From an uncultured Erysipelotrichaceae bacterium (GTDB lineage: Bacteria > Bacillota_I > Bacilli_A > Erysipelotrichales > Coprobacillaceae): a stretch of DNA of 5,590 nt. Each line of letters begins with the position of its first letter. The first letter of the stretch is position 1. Positions 1 to 4,942 of this stretch are shown piece by piece. The stretch spans positions 1-5,590 of the forward strand of contig CALDMQ010000018.1 of NCBI GenBank assembly GCA_937917505.1. The letters are read 5' to 3'. The notes under the pieces were generated by a model. It searched no databases and was not told the DNA's origin. It saw only the letters and a list, made by a program, of their open reading frames with translations. The translations under genes were made by a program, and so were the position numbers.

Positions 1-633
1 AAAGAAATTATGATAAGCTTCTTGTCTGACTTTTGGATCTTTGTTTTTTAAAAATTCTGTTAATGTTGCACTATTTAAGAATTTTTCTTCTCCATTAACA
101 TGAACTGGTTCATAGTCTAAACGAAGAGCATCGAAAACTTGTGATGAAACATCAGAAATAGTTGTTGTTTTAGAAATCAGTGTTTCTAATTCTTGTGACA
201 AGGTATGTGTCTTTTGTCTTAAAATTTCATTGATGGTATAACGATAATCTTCTAAACGTTCATCTTTTAAATATGCTTGAACAACATCGCTTTTTTCTAC
301 CATGATGACATTATAGAAATCAAGTGCTGATGTGACTTGGTCATAGAATGATAAAATAGATGCAAACATTGTTTGATATTCTTGATTATTAGGTTCAACA
401 TCACAATTTAAATGTGCATAACAATGTAATTTTTGTATATATCTTCCTAACATAACATAGTATTCATGGAATTTGATAAATGTATCAATATTTGTTAAGA
501 AAGACTCTTTTAAATCAATAATATCTTTTAATAAAACCTTAGCTTTATTTAAATCATCATAAAATTGTTGGTTATTTTGATAGATAAGGGATAAATCCCA
601 TTTATCTTTCTCTTGTATATCTTCTCTTTTCAT
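1..633 (-). CDS. pepF: Oligoendopeptidase F, N-terminal 211 residues (partial, 3' end outside window)
   Basis: The minus strand is open without a stop from ATG at 633 to the window edge, giving 211 residues. It starts MKREDIQEKDKWDLSLIY; the W-D-L-x-x-I-Y opening is typical of oligoendopeptidase F (peptidase family M3B). A helical N-terminal part (about 1-110) is followed by a stretch matching the PepF N-terminal domain: LEDYRYTINEILRQK near 109-123, then SDVSSQVFDALRL near 151-163 and a segment ending KNKDPKVRQEAYHNF. Family members are cytoplasmic zinc metallopeptidases of about 600 residues that cut short peptides. The HExxH zinc site lies in the C-terminal half, outside the window, so activity cannot be judged. 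The start is fixed by AAGGAGG at 646-640, six bases before the ATG. The gene has its own promoter and diverges from the transporter. A related M3B paralogue (PepB-like) cannot be excluded. Confidence 0.88.
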   Translation of the reverse strand, partial: MKREDIQEKDKWDLSLIYQNNQQFYDDLNKAKVLLKDIIDLKESFLTNIDTFIKFHEYYVMLGRYIQKLHCYAHLNCDVEPNNQEYQTMFASILSFYDQVTSALDFYNVIMVEKSDVVQAYLKDERLEDYRYTINEILRQKTHTLSQELETLISKTTTISDVSSQVFDALRLDYEPVHVNGEEKFLNSATLTEFLKNKDPKVRQEAYHNFF

Positions 634-657
634 AGTTATCCTCCTTATGTTAATTCT

Positions 658-686
658 ATGATAGAGTTTTGTATTTCATTTGTCAA
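658..686 (-). promoter_or_regulatory. SigA-type promoter of pepF
   Basis: Reading the minus strand, a perfect TTGACA -35 (686-681) is separated by 17 bases from a TATCAT -10 (663-658). This lies about 25 bases upstream of the pepF start codon, leaving a short leader that just accommodates the AAGGAGG site. Near-consensus hexamers and ideal spacing suggest vegetative, fairly strong expression. No operator is evident over the hexamers. Confidence 0.75.
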
Positions 687-865
687 TGCACTGAAAATAG
701 AATCATTGTGATCATTTGGTAAGACAGAGAAACATAGTTTATTGAAACAATATGAAATCAATAATGTTTAGATAAATTGTTCGTTGTAATTCTAGATTTT
801 TAAAAGAACTATTGTTAAAATGAAGAATATATTTAATAAGTTTGAAAAAAAAGACATTTAAAGAT

Positions 866-880
866 AAAAAAAGGGGGGGA
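866..880 (+). promoter_or_regulatory. Homopolymeric (A7-G7) ribosome binding site of the transporter gene
   Basis: Seven A (866-872) run straight into seven G (873-879) and one A, followed by TTCT and the ATG at 885. The G run is the only purine-rich element close enough to serve as Shine-Dalgarno, so it supports the start at 885 rather than the in-frame Met10. It is unusual because the site is made of adjacent homopolymers, which are prone to replication slippage. I did not find a confident promoter for this gene in 634-884; the -35/-10 combinations I tried were poor. Confidence 0.6.
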
Positions 881-884
881 TTCT

Positions 885-2141
885 ATGACATTTATAAAGT
901 GTTATTTTTCTATGTATACGCATTTACCTAAAGAAATTTATGTTTTGGCTTTTGGAAGAATTATGACAAGTATGGGGGCTTTGATTTGGCCCATGTTGAC
1001 GTTGATTATGAGTAAAAAACTGGGTCTTAATGGACAAACTATTGGTTTGTATATGATGATATTTTCTATATTTATGGTACCTTGTAATCTACTTGGAGGC
1101 AAGTTGGCAGACAAGTACAATAAGAAACGTATAATTGTTATATTTGATTTGATTGGTAATAGTTTGTATTTTATATGTGCGATGTTGCCTATATCAATGT
1201 ATACATTATATTTTATGGCTATTGCTTCAGTATTTCAACAAATGGAACAGCCGTCTTATGATGCTTTGATAGCTGATTTGACTAATTATAAAGATCGACA
1301 AAGAGCTTATTCATTTAATTATCTTGCAATGAATTTGGGTTTGGTTTTAGCTCCAACAATTGGAGGAATTCTTTTTAATGACTATTTAAATTTAGCTTTT
1401 TTGATTAATGGTCTTGCTGATTTATCCAGTACCTTATTAATTTTGTTTTTTATAAAAAATGTTCGAGCTATTACAAATGGTGATAATCATTTGAATGAAT
1501 ATGAAAAGGGTGAATCGGGATCTTTATTTCAAGTTTTGATAGAAAGAAAGTTATTATTTATATTGTTTATGATTACTGGTATTTCTTCACTTATATATAG
1601 TCAATATCAATTTTTAATGCCATTACATTTGGAAGATGTTTTTCAAGATACAGGTGCTTTTAAATTTGGTATTTTAACGAGTGTTAATGCATTTATTGTT
1701 GTTATTGGTACACCAGTTTTAACAAAGAAGTGTAGGCGTATTATAGATATCAAAATTATGTATTTAGGTCAATTTTTTGAGTCTTTTGGTTTGATGTTTT
1801 TTATATTTTTAAATCGTTATTTTATTATTGCTATTATAGGTATGGTTTTATTTACAATTGGAGAGATTCTTTTAGCCATATCAAACACACCATATCTTAC
1901 TAAGAGAATACCAGAAACTCATCGAGGTAGAATCTTAGCTATCATAAGTATTTTTTCAGGATTGGTTGGTACTTGTAGTAATTATGTAATTGGAATATTA
2001 ATTGATAATTATAGTTTTCATTTTGTATGGGAAGTGATTGCTTGTATAAGTTTAGTTCTTTTTGTGATTTATAAAATTTATCTTAGATTAGATAAACAAA
2101 CTTATCCGAGTCTTTATATTGATTTCAGTAATGAAAAATAA
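885..2141 (+). CDS. Major facilitator superfamily transporter, 12 TM, drug-efflux type
   Basis: This 418-residue protein is largely hydrophobic, with about twelve membrane helices: roughly 17-40, 52-70, 83-101, 104-124, 143-166, 169-190, then 222-243, 260-280, 288-308, 312-333, 349-373 and 377-399. MFS motif A lies between helices 2 and 3 (GGKLADKYNKKR, 71-82), and a related RGR turn (347-349) precedes helix 11. The charged loop at about 191-220 between helices 6 and 7 is the usual cytoplasmic link between the two six-helix halves. MFS proteins with this pattern are mostly proton-driven exporters of drugs or small metabolites, resembling the YdeE/MdtH type; the substrate cannot be read from sequence. 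Length is normal and the gene looks intact. It is monocistronic, diverging from pepF and ending at a terminator 34 bases downstream. The start at 885 is chosen for the G-rich site just upstream. Confidence 0.88.
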   Translation: MTFIKCYFSMYTHLPKEIYVLAFGRIMTSMGALIWPMLTLIMSKKLGLNGQTIGLYMMIFSIFMVPCNLLGGKLADKYNKKRIIVIFDLIGNSLYFICAMLPISMYTLYFMAIASVFQQMEQPSYDALIADLTNYKDRQRAYSFNYLAMNLGLVLAPTIGGILFNDYLNLAFLINGLADLSSTLLILFFIKNVRAITNGDNHLNEYEKGESGSLFQVLIERKLLFILFMITGISSLIYSQYQFLMPLHLEDVFQDTGAFKFGILTSVNAFIVVIGTPVLTKKCRRIIDIKIMYLGQFFESFGLMFFIFLNRYFIIAIIGMVLFTIGEILLAISNTPYLTKRIPETHRGRILAIISIFSGLVGTCSNYVIGILIDNYSFHFVWEVIACISLVLFVIYKIYLRLDKQTYPSLYIDFSNEK

Positions 2142-2174
2142 GGATTTGATTCTGTACTTTAAATATTTGGAGAA

Positions 2175-2203
2175 GAGAGATCACTATTAGAGTGGTCTTT
2201 TAT
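2175..2203 (+). terminator. Intrinsic terminator of the MFS transporter gene
   Basis: AGATCACT (2178-2185) pairs with AGTGGTCT (2191-2198), with one G-T wobble, around the loop ATTAG. The stem can extend outward through GAG/TTT pairs. A short T-rich run (2198-2201, then TATAG) follows. It sits 34 bases after the transporter stop codon and closes that transcription unit. Confidence 0.75.
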
Positions 2204-2342
2204 AGTGTTTAAGATGAATCAAAGTTTAAGTTATTTTAAAAATTAAAAATAATAAAAGAAAATTGATAAGAAATAAAGAATATATAAATGAGGGGGACTT
2301 TTCATATTTATTTTAAGCAATGTTCATGATATGATTTTTATG

Positions 2343-2376
2343 AAAGTTTCCTCTTAGCATAATTGAGGAAATCTTT
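2343..2376 (+). repeat. Imperfect hairpin that would cover the Shine-Dalgarno of the Rpn-like relic
   Basis: TTTCCTC (2347-2353) is an exact complement of GAGGAAA (2365-2371). The stem continues after a one-base bulge (T2372) as AAAG/CTTT (2343-2346 with 2373-2376), around an 11-base loop. The GAGG at 2365-2368 is also the only plausible ribosome binding site for the ATG at 2379, so the folded form would hide it. No T run follows, so it is not a good terminator. Any regulatory role is inference; it may be a chance structure. Confidence 0.35.
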
Positions 2377-2378
2377 AT

Positions 2379-2899
2379 ATGTTAAGTGTTGATACTTTGG
2401 AAAAGGTCAGATTAAAGGATAATCGTCTTTTCTCTGATATGTTCAATGCTGTTCTCTTTCATGGTGATTCTAATGAGTCATCTTATATGCGTCTTTTTGA
2501 TATCAATTGTATGAGAGATGTTATCAAGCAATATTATGATGATACAATGCCTTTTCGATTATTGAGTTATGATTTTATCAATTATCTTAATCAAAACAAA
2601 ATCTTTCATAGACAAAAAAAGGCAGTGATGACAATAGTTTTGAATTATGGAGAAAGAAGCTGGAATCAAAAGATACATCTTAAGGGAATGATGAAAGATA
2701 TACCAGAAGAATTTCAAGAATATGTTAATGATTGGCAGATAAAGGTCATAGATATCAAGGATGTACCTTATCAGAATTTTCAGCAAAAAGAGAATAGAGA
2801 TTTGGTAGAGAGGATATAGAAGTATTAAAAGATATGGATGTTGTCAAGATGACAAATATCAATGAGCAAGATGTATTGAAATATCTTTCTATTCATTAA
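2379..2899 (+). pseudogene. Decayed Rpn-family (PD-(D/E)XK nuclease / 'putative transposase') gene
   Basis: The open part (2379-2819) encodes 146 residues in recognisable Rpn/YhgA-like blocks: LKDNRLFSDMFNAVLFHGD near 12-30, MRDV near 45-48, MPFRLLSYDFINYL near 57-70, AVMTIVLNYGERSW near 82-95, and YVNDWQIKVIDIKDVPYQNF near 115-134. Intact members are roughly 270-320 residues. Only about 27 residues separate the first GD from MPFR, and the family's acidic / I-E-N-Q-type active-site stretch that normally precedes M-P-x-R is absent. The spacer between LNQ and the AVMT block is also short, consistent with a second internal loss. The ORF stops at 2817-2819, but the +1 frame continues in gene-like fashion (E-V-L-K-D-M-D-V-V-K onward) to TAA at 2897-2899, which suggests a C-terminal frameshift. 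Family members are linked to RecA-independent DNA transfer and endonuclease activity; this copy is probably inactive. It could instead be expressed as a short protein, since the deletions kept frame. Confidence 0.65.
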
Positions 2900-2904
2900 A
2901 AAGA

Positions 2905-2926
2905 AAAAGCAGGCTAACCTGCTTTT
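2905..2926. terminator. Bidirectional intrinsic terminator after the Rpn-like relic
   Basis: A perfect 9-bp stem, AAAAGCAGG (2905-2913) with CCTGCTTTT (2918-2926), encloses the tetraloop CTAA. On the plus strand the stem ends in four T and closes the relic, 5 bases after its shifted-frame stop. On the minus strand the stem is followed by TTTTTCTTTTT, an even better tail, so it can act as a second stop for transcription coming from rpsT. Confidence 0.8.
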
Positions 2927-2969
2927 GGTATCTAAAGTCATAAATATCATATTATGTATTTGTATCTTA

Positions 2970-3007
2970 AAAACATAAAAGCTGTTGACTGGTTTTGTCA
3001 ACAGCTT
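2970..3007 (-). terminator. Intrinsic terminator of rpsT
   Basis: AAGCTGTTGAC (2979-2989) and GTCAACAGCTT (2997-3007) form a perfect 11-bp stem around a 7-base loop. On the minus strand the stem runs into TTTTATGTTTTT (down to about 2970), a good U tract. It begins 12 bases after the rpsT stop codon. Confidence 0.85.
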
Positions 3008-3019
3008 GAAGTTTTAATC

Positions 3020-3280
3020 TTAGATAGAATTTACTAATTTAGCTAATCTTGATTTTTGTCTGCTTGCATAGTTTTTATGATGAATATGTTTAGCAACAGA
3101 AGCGTCTAAACGAGAAGCAGCTTCATTATATGCAGCAACTGCAGCTTCTTTATCTTTAGCTTCTACAGCAGTTAAAACTTTTTTAATTGAAGTTCTTAAA
3201 GCTGTTTTATAAGATGTATTGATAGCACGTTTCTTATTGTCATTTTTATAACGTTTGATTTGTTGTTTCATGTTTGCCAT
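3020..3280 (-). CDS. rpsT: 30S ribosomal protein bS20
   Basis: The 86-residue product has the usual length and character of bS20. It is highly basic and helical, opening MANMKQQIKRYKNDNKKR (compare the common form MxNIKSQIKRxKxNEKRR), with a central KTALRTSIKKV segment (25-35) and the C-terminal block HKNYASRQKSRLAKLV (68-83), the family's N-x-A-x-R-x-K-S-R-L-x-K signature. bS20 binds 16S rRNA early in small-subunit assembly. The ATG at 3280 is preceded by AGGTG (3293-3289) at good spacing. The gene is a single unit between its own promoter and terminator, and it diverges from gpr. In many spore-forming Firmicutes rpsT sits back to back with gpr, so this arrangement supports both calls. The alanine-rich segment at 44-60 (AKDKEAAVAAYNEAASRLD) is normal for the family. 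Confidence 0.97.
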   Translation of the reverse strand: MANMKQQIKRYKNDNKKRAINTSYKTALRTSIKKVLTAVEAKDKEAAVAAYNEAASRLDASVAKHIHHKNYASRQKSRLAKLVNSI

Positions 3281-3315
3281 TGTGTTTCACCTCGCTTTTT
3301 CTTTTACGCCATGTT

Positions 3316-3344
3316 ATTTTATCAAAAATAGACCATAAATGCAA
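3316..3344 (-). promoter_or_regulatory. SigA-type promoter of rpsT
   Basis: On the minus strand TTGCAT (3344-3339) is followed after exactly 17 bases by TAAAAT (3321-3316). Predicted transcription starts near 3309, giving a leader of about 30 bases that contains little beyond the ribosome binding site. It is well placed for constitutive ribosomal protein expression. Confidence 0.65.
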
Positions 3345-3403
3345 TGTTTTTATTATAATTGATTATATTTTTTTAAAATGGTTAAAATTATTATGGTGAG
3401 AAC

Positions 3404-4372
3404 ATGAAAAAATACTATACACGTAGTGATCTAGCTATAGAATCATTAGCCTATGCAGTTAAAGATAAGGATTATAAGCATCATATTGAAACTGATCACG
3501 ATGTGACTATTGAAACTTTTGAAATTTTGCAAACGAGTGAGTATTACCCTCATGAAATAGGACAATATGTAGAAATGAGTTTTGTAGATTATCAACATAT
3601 TGATATATTAATTCAACATTTTCAAAAACATTTAACGCGATTTATCAAATCACTTACAAATAAAGTCGATCCTCTTATTTTATATGTTGGATTAGGGAAT
3701 GAAATATTAACCAGTGATGCCATTGGACCACGTACCCTTCATCATATTCGCGCAACTCATCATTATTCGCTTGATGAAAGACATCATAATCAATATTATG
3801 ATACAATGTGTATAGCCCCTGGAGTTATGGCACATACGGGAATGGAAACAGCAGATGTTGTAGAATGTCTTGTTAGGGAGTATCAACCTGATGTTGTTAT
3901 AGCAATAGATGCTTTATGTGCTCAAAGTTATGAAAAGATTTGTCATGTTATTCAGATGAATAATGTAGGGATATATCCGGGAAGTGGAATTGGCAATCAT
4001 CGTAAGAGTATTTCTGCTTCTACAATGGGAGTGCCGGTAATTGCTATTGGAGTACCTACTGTCATTCATGCATCAAGTTTAGTGAGTGATGTGTATGACA
4101 TATTAGAAGGGTATTTTAAAGAGTCTATGAATCCATCATCAGCATTAAAAGTAGGGAAAAGGAAGAAATATGAGGGTCGATTAAATAATGTTCAAAGACA
4201 ACTTCTATTAGGAGAAATAGGACAATTAACGAAACAAAAAAGAATTCAATTGTTTAATGAAGTTTTAAATCCAATTGATCATCAATTTATAATGAGTGAT
4301 AAACAGATTGATTTTGATATAGAAATATTATCAAAAACACTCTCTCAAGCTATTAATGAACTGAAATATTAA
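3404..4372 (+). CDS. gpr: Germination protease GPR (peptidase family A25)
   Basis: GPR is made in the developing forespore as a zymogen and digests small acid-soluble spore proteins at germination. The 322-residue product shows the family blocks in order: RSDLAIE (7-13, the prosegment/processing region), YVGLGNEILTSDAIGP (94-109), APGVMAHTGMET (138-149), VVIAIDAL (164-171), GIYPGSGIGNHRK (189-201) and GVPVIAIGVPTV (209-220). Asp105 (T-S-D-A-I-G-P) and Asp169 (I-A-I-D-A-L) match the two aspartates proposed as catalytic in Bacillus GPR. Length is near clostridial forms and shorter than the roughly 370 residues of Bacillus. GGTGAG at 3395-3400 lies only 3-4 bases before the ATG, a tight spacing. 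An in-frame stop at 3383-3385 with no intervening start excludes a longer N-terminus, so the propeptide is very short. Residues 113-128 are unusually histidine-rich. No convincing SigG promoter was found. Confidence 0.96.
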   Translation: MKKYYTRSDLAIESLAYAVKDKDYKHHIETDHDVTIETFEILQTSEYYPHEIGQYVEMSFVDYQHIDILIQHFQKHLTRFIKSLTNKVDPLILYVGLGNEILTSDAIGPRTLHHIRATHHYSLDERHHNQYYDTMCIAPGVMAHTGMETADVVECLVREYQPDVVIAIDALCAQSYEKICHVIQMNNVGIYPGSGIGNHRKSISASTMGVPVIAIGVPTVIHASSLVSDVYDILEGYFKESMNPSSALKVGKRKKYEGRLNNVQRQLLLGEIGQLTKQKRIQLFNEVLNPIDHQFIMSDKQIDFDIEILSKTLSQAINELKY

Positions 4373-4393
4373 TTCAGTTCTTTTATATTTTTA
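4358..4393 (+). terminator. Intrinsic terminator of gpr, overlapping its last codons
   Basis: GAACTGAA (4358-4365) pairs with TTCAGTTC (4373-4380) around ATATTAA, followed by TTTTATATTTTT. The left arm is made of the last gpr codons (Glu-Leu-Lys) and the loop contains the stop codon, so the terminator starts before the gene ends. It separates gpr from spoIIP transcriptionally. Confidence 0.85.
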
Positions 4394-4595
4394 AGGGTTC
4401 AAATATATTGACTTTCGATGATAGAAAACTTTCCTTTAATTATATAAAAATTTATTTTTCTTTTTTCTAAAATATCTTTGAATACTAAATGATCAAGTTA
4501 ATAATTTTTGATCTATTCCTTTTTTTGTTATTTAAATTTTAGAAATAGTAAGAAGAGATAATTTTTTTATAAGATATTTACATTAAAAGAGGATT

Positions 4596-4830
4596 TGGTA
4601 TTATGTCAATAATTTGGACTGGTTAAATGTAAGAAATTAATAGTTAAACATAAGCTGATGCTAATTTTTCATATTCATTAGGTGATTTAAAGTCACAATG
4701 AGAATGTATAGATATGAAAAAAGATGATATAAAAAGATTTTCTTTAAATGTAAGAAAAATAACTTGATCATAAAACATAAATGAGTTAACTGAATAGAGT
4801 TGGTATATTTAGAAGAATGATAAGAGAGTA
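4596..4830 (-). mobile_element. Possible relic of an IS3-family element (transposase 3' end)
   Basis: Two fragments on the minus strand lie in the order expected for the IS3 OrfB C-terminus. At 4706-4644 one frame reads HSHCDFKSPNEYEKLASAYV followed by a stop, which fits the family ending R-x-H-S-x-x-x-[YF]-x-[ST]-P-x-E-[YF]-E. At about 4822-4787 a different frame reads YHSSKYTNSIQLTHLC, reminiscent of the catalytic-region motif H-S-D-x-G-x-Q-Y-T-S. They are only about 37 codons apart against roughly 90-95 in intact proteins, and the frame changes between them. The acidic residue of the HSD motif is missing. Beyond the stop, the minus strand at 4624-4596 (AACCAGTCCAAATTATTGAC onward) resembles the terminal sequence of some IS3 members, from memory only. 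In such AT-rich DNA chance similarity is possible; the C-terminal fragment is the stronger part. Confidence 0.38.
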
Positions 4831-4906
4831 CTACAATAAGGATAATAAAAAATGAGAAATATATATTTATTAATTTGTAATTTTGTACTAAATACACCTT
4901 TTTTTG

Positions 4907-4914
4907 CATACACA
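4907..4914 (+). promoter_or_regulatory. Possible SigE-type -10 element of spoIIP
   Basis: CATACACA at 4907-4914 matches seven of eight positions of the SigE -10 consensus CATACAHT. Transcription would begin near 4921, about ten bases before the GGAGGGA ribosome binding site (4931-4937), a sensible leader. SigE (mother cell) control is established for spoIIP in Bacillus subtilis. The weak point is the -35: I see no good KMATATT match at the correct spacing (around 4885-4893). Confidence 0.35.
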
Positions 4915-4942
4915 TAGATGTATAGTCATAGGAGGGAGATAT

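Larger units (their letters stand above)
4373..4942. other. 570-bp AT-rich gap between gpr and spoIIP
   Basis: No intact gene is visible here. The first part (about 4394-4595) is AT-rich with stops in all frames I looked at; its only structure is a weak GATCAA/TTGATC dyad (4491-4496 with 4508-4513). The second part (about 4596-4830) carries minus-strand fragments resembling the end of an IS3-family transposase. An 84-codon minus-strand frame at 4661-4915 exists, but its Phe/Ile/Leu/Tyr-rich composition is what T-rich DNA yields by chance, apart from the transposase-like segment noted separately. The last 40 bases hold the expected control signals of spoIIP. Confidence 0.7.

Noticed and set aside
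703..718. ATCATTGTGATCATT direct repeat upstream of the pepF -35 as an operator
   Set aside because: It is a short, imperfect repeat of low-complexity sequence with no matching copy elsewhere in the window.
938..1120. 60-codon frame on the minus strand inside the transporter gene
   Set aside because: It lies wholly within a well-supported membrane protein gene, has no ribosome binding site and shows no recognisable motif.
2559..2786. 75-codon minus-strand frame opposite the Rpn-like relic
   Set aside because: Its hydrophobic Ile/Leu/Tyr-rich composition follows from the AT-rich antisense of a recognisable gene relic, and no start signal is seen.
4491..4530. GATCAA/TTGATC dyad followed by a T run as a terminator
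   Set aside because: The stem is only six A/T-rich pairs with an 11-base loop, the T run starts several bases later, and no gene needs a terminator there.
4661..4915. 84-codon minus-strand frame as a small membrane protein
   Set aside because: No Shine-Dalgarno precedes its start, its composition is what T-rich DNA yields by chance, and transposase-like fragments run across it in two frames.
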